Shown here: in pieces, positions 48,007 to 59,040 of the stretch
Layout of the letters: every line of letters begins with the position of its first letter
Numbering within the stretch: the first letter of the stretch is position 1
Notes under the pieces: model-generated
Seen by the model: the letters and a program-made list of their open reading frames with translations, nothing else
Told to the model about the DNA's origin: nothing
Databases searched by the model: none
Translations under genes and position numbers: made by a program
Source of the DNA: Xenopus tropicalis
Taxonomy: Eukaryota; Chordata; Amphibia; Anura; Pipidae
Assembly (NCBI RefSeq): GCF_000004195.4
Contig: NC_030678.2
Location: 135,471,047 to 135,535,046 of the forward strand
Direction of reading: 5' to 3'
DNA length: 64,000 nt

Positions 48007-49638
48007 CAGTGGTGTGAAAAACTATTTGCCCCCTTCCTGATTTCTTATTCTTTTGCATGTTTGTCACACAAAATGTTTCTGATCATCAAACACATTTAAC
48101 TATTAGTCAAAGATAACACAAGTAAACACAAAATGCAGTTTTTAAATGAGGGTTTTTATTATTTAGGGAGAAAAAAAATCCAAACCTACATGGCCCTGTG
48201 TGAAAAAGTAATTGCCCCCTGAACCTAATAACTGGTTGGGCCACCCTTAGCAGCAATAACTGCAATCAAGCGTTTGCGATAACTTGCAACGAGTCTTTTA
48301 CAGCGCTCTGGAGGAATTTTGGCCCACTCATCTTTGCAGAATTGTTGTAATTCAGCTTTATTTGAGGGTTTTCTAGCATGAACCGCCTTTTTAAGGTCAT
48401 GCCACAACATCTCAATAGGATTCAGGTCAGGACTTTGACTAGGCCACTCCAAAGTCTTCATTTTGTTTTTCTTCAGCCATTCAGAGGTGGATTTGCTGGT
48501 GTGTTTTGGGTCATTGTCCTGCTGCAGCACCCAAGATCGCTTCAGCTTGAGTTGACGAACAGATGGCCGGACATTCTCCTTCAGGATTTTTTGGTAGACA
48601 GTAGAATTCATGGTTCCATCTATCACAGCAAGCCTTCCAGGTCCTGAAGCAGCAAAACAACCCCAGACCATCACACTACCACCACCATATTTTACTGTTG
48701 GTATGATGTTCTTTTTCTGAAATGCTGTGTTACTTTTACGCCAGATGTAACGGGACACGCACCTTCCAAAAAGTTCAACTTTTGTCTCGTCGATCCACAA
48801 GGTATTTTCCCAAAAGTCTTGGCAATCATTGAGATGTTTTTTAGCAAAATTGAGACGAGCCATAATGTTCTTTTTGCTTAAAAGTGGTTTGCGCCTTGGA
48901 AATCTGCCATGCAGGCCGTTTTTGCCCAGTCTCTTTCTTATGGTGGAGTCGTGAACACTGACCTTAATTGAGGCAAGTGAGGCCTGCAGTTCTTTAGATG
49001 TTGTCCTGGGGTCTTTTGTGGTCTCTCAGATGAGTTGTCTCTGCGCTCTTGGGGTAATTTTGGTCGGCCGGCCACTCCTGGGAAGGTTCACCACTGTTCC
49101 ATGTTTTTGCCATTTGTGGATAATGGCTCTCACTGTGGTTCGCTGGAGTCCCAAAGCTTTAGAAATGGCTTTATAACCTTTACCAGACTGATAGATCTCA
49201 ATTACTTTTGTTCTCATTTGTTCCTGAATTTCTTTGGATCTTGGCATGATGTCTAGCTTTTGAGGTGCTTTTGGTCTACTTCCCTGTGTCAGGTAGCTCC
49301 TATTTAAGTGATTTCTTGATTGAAACAGGTGTGGCAGTAATCAGGCCTGGGGGTGACTACAGAAATTGATATTGAAATTGAAAATTGAAATTGATAAACC
49401 ACAGTTAAGTTATTTTTTAACAAGGGGGGCAATTACTTTTTCACACAGGGCCATGTAGATTTGGAGTTTTTTTTCTCCCTTAATAACGTGAACCTTCATT
49501 TAAAAACTGCATTTGTGTTCAATTATGTTATCTTTGACTAATAGTTAACGGTTTTTGATGAGCAGAAACATTTAAGTGTGACAAACATGCAAAAGAATAA
49601 GAAATCAGGAAGGGGGCAAATAGTTTTTCACACCACTG
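48007..49638 (-). mobile_element. Tc1-like transposon, full length, nearly intact
   Basis: TA flanks at 48005-48006 and 49639-49640. The ends CAGTGGTGTGAAAAACTATT and its complement open about 211-bp inverted repeats (48007-48217 and 49427-49638). A direct repeat of GTGTGAAAAA(C/G)TA at the outer and inner edges gives an IR/DR layout. It carries one transposase gene on the minus strand. It lies between FMNL3 and ATG101. Confidence 0.92.
48225..49247 (-). pseudogene. Tc1 transposase with a single in-frame stop
   Basis: One continuous frame of 340 codons, starting MPRSKEIQEQMRTKVIEIYQ and ending GGPTSY, broken only by a TGA at about codon 74 (49028-49026). It contains the N-terminal helix-turn-helix/paired-like domain with a GRPTKIT linker, then the DDE domain. 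The first Asp is in WIDETKVELFG, the second Asp in [12 protein letters not shown] and the Glu in [11 protein letters not shown], so the catalytic DD34E set is present. The length is normal for Tc1. Its role would be cut-and-paste transposition at TA; the stop should block full-length protein. Confidence 0.88.
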
Positions 49639-49661
49639 TATATATATGTGTGTGTGTGTGT
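49639..49661. repeat. Residual (TA)n/(TG)n tract right of Tc1
   Basis: The continuation of the microsatellite split by the Tc1 insertion. Confidence 0.8.
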
Positions 49662-49664
49662 TAC

Positions 49665-51195
49665 AGGGATTGGTTCAAGCACAAACAATCTACAAGGAAA
49701 CACAGTACATCTACAATTATTCATCACAACGCAGGATCTCAGCACACTGGAAAAAACAAATTTCTTTCAATACATTAGCACGAAACAATGATTTACATAA
49801 TAACAGTGTTGGTCCATTGTTTTACTTGGTGTGTCTGGGACAGGGGCCTATTTTTGCTAATGGGACAGGAAGTGCAGTTTCAACTGCCCCATTGTTATTC
49901 CAGCCCCAGTGTCTTAATAAGATATCTTTAGAAAGGGCTGCAACACCAGAACAGTATGTATATAAGGCAAGAGTGTCCTCAAATGGAGCTATAGATATGG
50001 GATAATGAGCACAGTTAGGGAATATGGTGTCTTTAGAATTAACCTCAACTGTGCCATAGTGTGTAGGCTAAGACACAATAGTCAAGGGGGAAGTGATGCA
50101 AATGTACTATAATATATCTCATATTTTATAGAAAAAATACTGGCATTCTTAAATCTGTTGTCTTTATCGCCTATAAAAAGTGCAAACATGCATTCAATAA
50201 ATAGGGCTTGTGCCTAACATATTTTTAGTTTTTTTTATTGTTTGAATTAGGAAATATCTATCCTTTTTCATTCTTGGACTAAACAGTGCAAATTTTTAAA
50301 TTCTACTGTCTGAAAACACAATGCAAACAACTCAGGAAAAAACTCTGTATAAACAACCCCCTCTCTCCAAGCTAAATCAAGAGGACTGCTGATTTGTTTC
50401 AATTGTTCTTGTACAAACAGGAAGTAGAATGTAACTTTTACCTTGTAATTTTCTAATTTGCTCTTTTTAGTGCAACAAATAACAAAAAAAAATTTAATTT
50501 AATTTCTAATTAAAACAATTAGCAAAAAGCCCTATTCATTGAACTCCATGTATTGTTGTCTAAGTGGGCCCTCAACGAAAAAAGGTTTCTGGTGGTTTTA
50601 GTAGGCCCAGTCCGAAATTGACAATATCACTCACTGGAGAATAATTCTAATTCTTTGTAAAATAATCCATGTGTCTTTTTCTTTTTATTTCCAGACTGTA
50701 GCCATCACTGTACATCAAGGTCAAGTTTTAAAATAATTTAATTAAATACCCTATGAACATATGAACAGTATATCTATTTTAAATATGGGACAACATCAAC
50801 CACACAATGTTTTTATGTGCACAGATAATTTTATATGCATGCACATTACAGGACAATCACTACAATCAGATCTTATTAAGGTAAGTTAAGGCAATAAGGG
50901 TACTATAGAAATATTGCCAAACTACAAACCCCTGCATCCCCACATACCTGAGGGCTGCCTGTGGTGCTGGCAGTTTTAGATCAGTAACATATGGGTGGCT
51001 CCAGGTGGCCTTCTACAAATAGCGGGGATCAGTTTCAAAGAGTTACCAATCATGTCTTGCTATTGCTAACAGTGGTAAGCAGCTCATTCCAGGCAGCTAT
51101 CACTTGAACAGTAGCTGTCCAGGCAGGGGTTTAACCACAGAGAAAGCAGACCCTGGGGTTGCAGGGGTCCCCAAAGTGTAGAGGTCCCGGTAAGA
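49665..51195. other. Intergenic DNA, no recognised element
   Basis: Nothing recognised; AT-rich. Confidence 0.5.
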
Positions 51196-51201
51196 CCCTT
51201 A

Positions 51202-51539
51202 GGGCTCTGGTACACGGGGAGATTAGTCGCCCGCGGCAAAACTCCCTGCTCGCGGGCGACTAATCTCCCCGAGTTGCCTTCCCCCTGCCATCCCACCGGC
51301 GAACATGTAAGTCGCCGGCGGGATGGCAGACGCGGCGGGGCGATTTGGGGAAATCGCCGAAAAAGCCTTGCGAGTCTTTTTCGGCGATTTGCGCGAAATC
51401 GCGCCGCCGCGTCTGCCATCCCGCCGGCGACTTACATGTTCGCCGGTGGGATGGCAGGGGGAAGGCAACTCGGGAGATTAGTCGCCCGCGAGCAGGGAGT
51501 TTTGCCGCGGGCGACTAATCTCCCCGTGTACCAGAGCCC
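51202..51539. mobile_element. GGGCTCTGGTACACG-type Harbinger-like MITE, near-perfect palindrome
   Basis: TTA at 51199-51201 and 51540-51542. The ends GGGCTCTGGTACACGGGGAG and the complement are perfect, and the two arms pair along almost the full 338 bp. The centre is near 51370, with AAAAAGCC / TCTTTTTCGGCGA. It is strongly GC-rich and noncoding; long frames on both strands here arise from the palindrome. Confidence 0.85.
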
Positions 51540-51959
51540 TTATTAATCAGCAGTTTCAATATATATTGGTAGAATAGATCCATTTACCAATGTTTTGAAA
51601 TCCCAAATTGAATTTGCTGTGGGGCCCAGTAACATGTAGTTACACCGTCCGTGGTTATTTTAAATGTGAAGTACCGGTAATCTACATTGCATTGCAAAGC
51701 AGTGAAATCTTTTTCTAAATAATATATCCTTATAACCCAGTTGACCACTGATATTGTTGTTAACCATATTGCTACATTGTACAAGCTGTGTTTATTTCTG
51801 TTTTATCACTTTTTACTATTTTGAAACTTTTTCCTTCACTTACCATTTATGTTCTTACTACAAGTACCGGCACAGTTTATTTACATTGGTTACCATGGTT
51901 ACTAATACTCTTTTTGGCGCCCTTTTTGTTGTGGTGGGGCATTTATGGGGGGTGAGGTT

Positions 51960-52310
51960 TGCACCGTCTTTTGGTTTGTCCCTGAGGAAGAGCCCAGTTG
52001 GTGCTCGAAACGTTGGATCGTTTTCATTAAAACATTTTTTGTTTTCTAACTAAGTCCCTGTGTGTGCGGCTCATTGTCTTGCTATATATATATATATATA
52101 TACACTTTGAAAAAGGCTAGAGTGCTAGCCGAAACGTTAGTCTCCTCTTTAATAAAATAATTTGTTTGTATAAGTCCTGTGAGTGCTGACCCTCTCTCAA
52201 GCACCTTCAACATTATTTGGACCTGCACCCAGGCAAAAGCAACTTATCTATACGTGAGTGCCGGCATTTACTTGGAAGTTTATATATATATATATATATA
52301 TATATAAATC
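51960..52310 (+). mobile_element. PLE ends with two hammerhead-like motifs
   Basis: First motif (51976-52018): TCC, CTGAGGA, A, GAGC-loop-GCTC, GAAACGTT, GGA. Second motif (52103-52142): TTTGAAAA, A, GGCTAG-AGTG-CTAGCC, GAAACGTTAG, with a mutated core. They are followed by ATTAAAA/AATAAAA runs, GTGAGTGCTGACCCTCTCTC and GTGAGTGCCGGCATTTACTT, and end against (TA)n at about 52281-52307. A (TA)n tract also lies between the two motifs (52083-52102). Confidence 0.6.
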
Positions 52311-53010
52311 TATTACTGGTACCTTGGAGAGACTGTCAGTGCTGTGTGTGTGTAGCATGTACCACAGATGACATCACTTGGCTCCGTGCTTTGTTCCTAC
52401 ACAACCAGATTCTGCCTGATCTGTAAGTGTCACTGCATGGCCTGCTGCTTCCAATACGGTTCTCCTCTTAAAGGGAAAGGGTACGCATTGTGGGCTGGTG
52501 GCAGAGTGGCTGGGACCAGTCTGACCCAGTATGCAAGAACAAGCTTACTTTATCTAGCGCTGAGATACACAGGGCCTGCATCCATGGGTGCCCTCAGACC
52601 AGCGCAACATGTAGGGATACAAAAGGAGTAAGCTTCTATTACTTATATTACAGGTAATTAAACTGCCAGTAAAATTAAAAAAATTTTTTAAAAAATTGGG
52701 ACGTGAGTAGTGAAGTTAGCCGTTACACTTCTATTCTCACTTACTATTTCAGGTGTGAATGAGCCTGCAGGGTCGCTTCAGAAGCAGATAATTTCCTGAC
52801 CGACTGCTCATGCATCACTGTGCCCGGCCTGCCTGCAAAGCCACCTCTTCCTATAGGTCAGTTAAGTTTTACTGACTGCCTCACGGACCTATAGGGAACG
52901 ATAGAAAGTAGCTTTTCCCGGGAAAGTGTTCTGTTTACAAGCAGGTGTCAGGGTAGCCTGTTGGGTTGGCAGGGCAGCAGGAATCGCTAGCAGGGGGTTA
53001 CAGATCAGGC
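52310..53010. other. Intergenic DNA, no recognised element
   Basis: A short inverted pair (CCTATAGGTCAGT near 52852 and ACGGACCTATAGGGA near 52884) is present. No gene is recognised. Confidence 0.45.
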
Positions 53011-53012
53011 TG

Positions 53013-53064
53013 CGACTCAAGTATAAGCACATTTTGTGTGCTTATACTCGAGTATATACGGTAA
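53013..53064. repeat. Hairpin repeat with TATACTCGAGTATATACGGT end, copy 2
   Basis: ACTCAAGTATAAGCAC (53015-53030) pairs with GTGCTTATACTCGAGT (about 53039-53054). It shares its right end exactly with 9008-9027. Confidence 0.55.
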
Positions 53065-53529
53065 TTTTATTTAGACAAGCTTTGTCTATACAGGTGTCCA
53101 CCCATTTCTACAAAAATATTTAGACAAGTGCATAAGGTAGAAACACATACACAGCACATTTAAGCTGGCCATACAGGTTAAGATTTTTCTCTCCCTACGA
53201 CCAATTTCAGTGCGATCCGACAAATCGACAAATTCTGCCCTGTCGAAGGCTAAACAGGAATTCTACAACACTCTTATAAATAACAATAAATCCAACCCAC
53301 GACGCCTGTTTTCTATATTTAATACCCTTCTGTGTCCCTCGCAGAACCCATTACCTCACTTTATGCACTCTCCCCAGGACTTTGCTGATTTCTTCATGAA
53401 CAAAGTGGGGTCCATTCACAATCAGATTCCCCCTCTACTAATACGAACCAGCTCCTCCTTCCTCAGCCCCCTTCCACATGTCTTAGCTCTTTTGGTCCTG
53501 TAACTGTCTCCGAAGTCTCCCGGCTTCTT

Positions 53530-55049
53530 TTGTCTGTTCCCCTCACCACTAGCTCTCTTGACCCTATGCCTTCTTCTCTGCTCAAACACTGTGCTGCTGA
53601 ACTTACTCCGGCTCTTGCTCACATCTTCAACTCTTCTCTGACTTCTGGAAGTTTCCCCTCTTCCTTCAAACAGGCCTGTGTCAAGCCCATCCTAAAAAAG
53701 GCCACTCTGGACCAGTCCTGTCTCTCTAACTACCGCCCTGTCTTGCTTCTACCGCTTGCCTCCAAAATCTTAGAGCGTATTGTCTTCTCCTGTATTACTA
53801 ACTTCCTTAACACCCATAATTTATTAGACCCGCTGCAATCTGGCTTTTGACCTGCGCACTCTACTGAGACGGCGCTGTGCAGAGTTACAAACGATCTTCA
53901 GGTGGCCAAAGCCAAAGGTCACTTCTCTATACTAATCCTCCTAGATCTATCGGCTGCGTTTGATACGGTTGACCACTCCCTCCTGATGCAAATTCTGCAT
54001 TCGATTGGTCCCTGTAGTCAGGCTGCATCCTGGATCTCTTCCTACCTCTCTAACCGTTCATTCACTGTCTCCTATGCTAATAAAACCTCATCTCCAGTTC
54101 CTCTTAATGTGGGGGTACCCCAAGGCTCTGTACTTTGGCCGTTGTTGTTCTCCCTTTACATGCTGTCTTTGGGAGATCTTATCAGTTCATTTGGCTTTAA
54201 ATATCATCTGTATGCTGATGATATCCAAATTTATTTGTCGACCCCTTCGTTAACAGTTCAAACTGAGACTCAAATCTCTAACTGCCTCCTGGCTATCTCT
54301 AATTGGATGAATCAACGCCACCTCAAACTTAATCTAACAAAAACTGAACTAATGATCTTTCCGCCTAAGCCTGGTCCTACTCCCCTCTTTTCTATCTCTA
54401 TTGATGGCACCCTCATCAATCCTGTCGATTCGGCCGTTGTTTGGGGGTGATCTTTGACTCCAGTCTCTCCTTTTCTGACCACATTAACTCCACTGTCAAA
54501 ACCTGTAACTTTTTCTTATGCAATATTGCCAAAATCCGTCCCTTTCTCTCTACTGCAAAAGCTAGGCTGCTCATGCATGCGCTCACCCTATCCCGACTGG
54601 ACTACTGCAACCTGCTACTAACCGGTCTCCCTAACTCCCATCTTTCCCCCCTACAGTCTATATTAAATACTGCAGCCAGAATTCTCCTCCTCTCATCCAG
54701 GAGAGTTCAGGCCCTTCCCCTGCTAAAGTCCTTATCGTGGCTTCCTATCAAACAAAGAATATCTTTCAAACTCCTTCTCTTAACTTCCAAAGCCCTCCAT
54801 TCCTCTGCTCCTTACTACATCTCTTCCCTTGTGTCTCCGTACGTTCCTGGCCGACTCCTTCGTTCCTCGCAGAGCAACCGTTTGGTTGCACCCCCCGCTA
54901 CTACTGCTGTTTCCCGCCTTAAACCTTTCTGCCTTGCTGCCCCTTACATTTGGAATGCCCTCCCTGATTTCCTCCAGAGAGAATCCTCCCCCAGTCTTTT
55001 TAAAACCAAACTAAAAGACTACCTTTTGGAGCACTCACCCAGCACCTGA
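53530..55049 (+). pseudogene. L2-type reverse transcriptase pseudogene
   Basis: Three main open stretches (53530-53847, 53902-54450, 54441-55049) reconstitute the order of a non-LTR reverse transcriptase, including the YADD active site. The endonuclease domain is absent through 5' truncation. Confidence 0.82.
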
Positions 55050-55332
55050 CCTGGGAATAGCACTTATATTGTGATGTCACCCACTGTGACCTACAGCACT
55101 TATATTTGCCTATTTGTATCTGTAAGTTACCCTCCCATATAGATTGTAAGCTCTACGGGGCAGGGACCTCCTTCATCTTGTGTCGTTGACTCTTAACCTA
55201 TTGCAACTGTATCTTGTATTTATTTGTATTTATTGTTATACTTTGTACTTATCTATTATTATCTTAATAACCCCCTGTTTGTATTAATGTATTGAACTGT
55301 ACAGCGCTGCGTACATAAATAGCGCTTTATAA

Positions 55333-55366
55333 ATAAAAATATACATACATACATACATACATACAT
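55333..55366. repeat. (CATA)n LINE tail
   Basis: The tetranucleotide tail marks the 3' end of the L2 insertion. Confidence 0.85.
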
Positions 55367-55611
55367 ACAAATCCATCAAATTATTGTAAGATTAGTGGGC
55401 ACTGAACGATTGCACATGTGGCAATTTTTAATCCAACGCCGGTCAAAAAATTAATTGGGCAGGTTTGAAAATTGTCATAGCAATGAATTTGGTTTATTGT
55501 CCAATTTTTTTGCAGGACCAAGCAGGTAGTCTTCCTGGGTAAATTGGACTTTTAAACAATAATTTTAAGATAAGCCTGGTTCTACAATAACAAAAAAATG
55601 TATGACCACCT

Positions 55612-57300
55612 CTATACTATAAGAGGGTGCAGTTTTGGTTTGTTGGTTTGCATGTAAACCAGAGGGTCTCTATGCCTGTTTAGTGCCCACTGCATGCATA
55701 TTGGTGTCTGCGTGATTTTTGGTGTCTGCGTGATTTTTGCCTGACTCTGCTTGGACACAATCCAAGCAGAGTCAGCCAGGCAAGGGTCAATACCAGCATC
55801 AGAAACACTAGTAACAGGAGCGCTTACTATGGGGAGTGTAACCAGCTAGGAGGTTTACCACTGAACTGAGATGGTATATTTGCATCAATGGGGCTATGTC
55901 GCCAAGCTGTAATGGCTCAGTCGAATCAAGGTCTGGGCTGGTAATCTGTGGATTTTGACAAATGCCAGAGCGCCTGCTGTAAGTTACCAGTCACTATTTA
56001 TTGGGATGGTGGGGGGCTGTTTTGGCCTCTGTGTACTTAAAATGACAGGGCCTATTTAGAATCACAGTCCAGGCCTGGTGACATCATTGGCAGCAACTGG
56101 TGATAACTGGTGTGGTACATTGTGCCTGCAGGCACCGGTCTTCATCAGTGCTCTTTTAGGGTATGTAATGAAACACACCAAGATAAGGCTAGAGTGGGAC
56201 CTGTATAAAAGAAGCCTGTTTATTAAGCTGACATAGACCTTTTAAGCAATTAAGTGCACCAAAACCAAAGTTGATGACGGGAGAAAATGTCCTGGCTTCA
56301 AAACGTGCACTAACCTCATGTGCATCTGATGTCATGTTGGTTTTGAGGGGATGATAACATGCAGCTTTAGGGATTGGAACATGATCATTATAACTTGGTA
56401 ATTGATATCACCCAGTTCATTTTGTTGTCAGACTCTGTTGCTTTTCTTCTGAAGTTCCTGTAACATCTGCTTACCTGCTTAGGTAATAAGGGTACTATGG
56501 GGCAGTTGTTCCCATTTATCTTCGGCATGTTAAAGAATTAAAATCTTGCCAGATATGAATTGCTTTGATTGTCCAGGATATCATGCATCCCACTTGTGTT
56601 TTACACTGTCCCTTTGGATACCCATTGATGTCTCTGATTTAATGTCTTCCCCAAAACACATGCAGTGCTGCAGGGAGCAACTGCTGAGTGGGGTTAGGAG
56701 AATCTGTAACAGATACCATAATTTGAGAGATATTCTTTGAGGTTTTTTTCTTTGAACCCTTTAGAGTATACATTTTTTGTAAAGTAGGCATTGTTAATTT
56801 TGAATCTAACCCTTTTCTATCATAATATCTGTTGTCTTGCTAAATACTGATCCTTTTGATCTTTGTACCTGGTACTTGACTCCTTGAACTTGGATGAATA
56901 TAATATAGGTACAGATGAATAAGTTAAAAAGAATCTTGGATCATTTTTGTTTTTGTATTTGGCTTATATAAATTCACAGAAGAGAGAGAAAGATGAAAAA
57001 GAAATTTGATACCTCACTCTTTATTTTCTATCATTCACATGGCAGTGGGCATATTTTTTTAATTGGTTCCCACTGCCCTGTTTCAGGCCAGGAAATAAAA
57101 AAAAACCACGGTAACGACGATTGACAGGATTTTATCTTTAGGGTTTGGGGTATGAGGTAGCTTTGTTACCCAGTGTTGTAACTACAGTATAACAGAACCC
57201 ACAAGGGGCCCGGATTGCAGGGTTTGCTTGCCCATAAGCAGGGCAAGACTGTCTGAATTGCCTCCATTATAATCCAGCACTGCACTGTGTAAAAGGCAGT
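55612..57300. other. Intergenic DNA with a local hairpin, no gene
   Basis: An 18-bp perfect tandem duplication lies at 55701-55736, followed directly by a hairpin at 55737-55783. Nothing else recognised. Confidence 0.5.
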
Positions 57301-57309
57301 AGACAGAGT

Positions 57310-57769
57310 TAGAGCTGGGCGGTATGACCAAAAATTTATATCACGGTATTTTTCAAAATTATATCGGTGTCACGGTATTTGACGGTATTTTTTTTTTCCA
57401 TGCATGATTAGGTGTTAACCCCATTTCCTAATAAAGTAGAGAATAATCACTGCAGTATTGAAAATCAGAGTCAGGCAAGCAAAGGATCGGCAACAGAAAG
57501 TCGTAATGTAAATCAGGCAGGCTTAGTTTCCCAGGCAAGGCCGCAGACAACATAGCACAGGAGGAGGCGTTTGAGAGCTTTAGATATCCCCCACGCATGC
57601 GCAGAACCGGTGCCGTCAGCACGTCGCGGACGTGCACGCTTGGACGCACGAGACCGGGCCGCACGGGTGAGTACCCTGACACCCCGGTATTGGGGTATCT
57701 GAAAAATGAATATAGTTTTAAAAAAAAAACACCGGTATTCGGTATTAAACGGTATATCGCCCAGCCCTA
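57310..57769. mobile_element. hAT-like nonautonomous element (TAGGGCTGGGCGATAT ends)
   Basis: A perfect 8-bp target duplication GACAGAGT (57302-57309 and 57770-57777) flanks TAGAGCTGGGCGGTAT ... ATATCGCCCAGCCCTA. The termini carry many CGGTATTT repeats, and a GC-rich core lies at about 57590-57680. No transposase. This is a widespread vertebrate type. Confidence 0.85.
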
Positions 57770-58179
57770 GACAGAGTCTTCTGTGACTGCAATGGGGAAT
57801 TCAAGTCACCACATAGCTCTCTGGCTCCGCTCAGCTATATTTGCAGCATTTTGTCATCCCTTGCCTGCCTTCTCTTTGCTGCTAAGCAGTGAATGTGATC
57901 TTTTTTTCTATGTAAGTAAGCTGCAATATGATTAGATCCTTCTAACTAGATTTCCAGTAAGACTGAATGTTCACTTCTGTTAAAAGAAAAGTGCGCCCAA
58001 TGCTAAGCTGTGAACAGAAGGCTGGCAAGTTTAGAGGGAATGATACAAGCACCTGCCAGAGTCTTCAGCCTGGGCTTTTATAAAGGATGGGGGGATATGG
58101 GGGTGGTTTTCTCTTACCTAACAGCAGTGACAGATTATCACTATATAGTGTTGTGGGTGATGCTCAATGAATGCTTTGC

Positions 58180-58529
58180 TTAAAGGAGAAGGAAAGGCAA
58201 AGTCACTTGGGGGTGCCAAAATGTTAGGCACCCCCAAGTGACTTAAATCGCTTACCTTCTACCCCGGGCTGGTGCCCCTATACAGAGAGAACAGCACCAG
58301 CCCGGGTAGCTGCAGCGCTTCCTCCTTCCGGCTTTAACAGAGAAGTCGGCTTTTCACTCTACTGCGCATGCGCCTGTCGTTAGTCCTTCCAAAAGCAAAG
58401 GCGGAAGGAGGAAGCACTGCGCTCCAGGTACCCAGGGCTGGTGCTGTTTTCTCCTAACAGGTGCACCAGCCCAGGGTACAAGGTAAGCGATTTAAGTCAC
58501 TTGGGGGTGCCTAACATTTTGTCCTTTAA
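58180..58529. mobile_element. T2-type foldback MITE (CACTTGGGGGTGCC subfamily), copy 2
   Basis: TTAA-bounded: TTAAAGGAGAAGGAAAGGCA at the left, GTCCTTTAA at the right. Compared with 25964-26366, the right arm lacks about 50 bp including its second CACTTGGGGG copy. Confidence 0.75.
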
Positions 58530-59040
58530 GTACCACCCCAAGGCACCCAATCACTCCTAACCCTGCTCACACTGTTTATCTTCACCACTGTAGTTTTACT
58601 GAATACAAGAAATTACAGCACTAGGCCAATGGCAAGTGAAGAATACAACAGCTTGTTGTCCTGAAGCTCCCTTCAACACTGTCTTCATTACAATCTACCA
58701 CAGCATAGGCTCAGCTAGACAATAACAGCAATACCACTTTAGGTTCAAATTTACATGTCCAAGGTGAAATAGAAGTCAAACAGTGTTAGTGATGAAGTAA
58801 TAAATATCAAAGCTCTGCCATCTTTATTGTTATGCCCCATGCACACCAATGCATTTTATGATTTAGTTGGTTAAACTACTGTAATTCATTAAATTGCCTA
58901 GGTATAAGTAAGTCAGTAATTTCTCGGGTCTAACATAAAACATATGAAGCACATAACAGCATGAGTCACTAATAAAAAGCCTTGCACTTCAGTCAGTATG
59001 TCATGAGTAAGTTAATTACGCTATGGGGGAAATTATAGGT
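58530..59040. other. Intergenic DNA, no recognised element
   Basis: Nothing recognised. Confidence 0.5.

Larger units (their letters stand above)
53227..55366 (+). mobile_element. L2-clade LINE, 5'-truncated, recently degraded
   Basis: Encodes the reverse-transcriptase half of ORF2 in three or four overlapping frames. It starts near AKQEFYNTLINNNK, then the [18 protein letters not shown] block (about 53935), GVPQGSVL (about 54110), the catalytic YADD site (about 54210) and the C-terminal thumb region to YLLEHSP (55040). The 3' UTR has TTGTAAGCTCTACGGGGCAG and TACAGCGCTGCG, and it ends in (CATA)n. A TGA at 53848 and frameshifts near 53500 and 54445 inactivate it. ACAAATC on both sides (53220-53226 and 55367-55373) may be the target duplication. 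Confidence 0.85.
53163..55611. mobile_element. AGGTGGCC-type MITE interrupted by an L2 LINE
   Basis: The left part starts TTA then AGCTGGCCATACAGG (53163 to about 53226). The right part resumes after the LINE tail and ends ATGTATGACCACCT (55611). The internal TTAATTGGGCAGGTTTGAAA block is typical of the family. Confidence 0.65.

Noticed and set aside
47873..48099. Tyrosine/isoleucine-repeat frames over (TA)n
   Set aside because: Pure microsatellite translation.
51223..51546. Arginine-rich frames on both strands
   Set aside because: They mirror each other because the MITE is palindromic; there is no protein signal.
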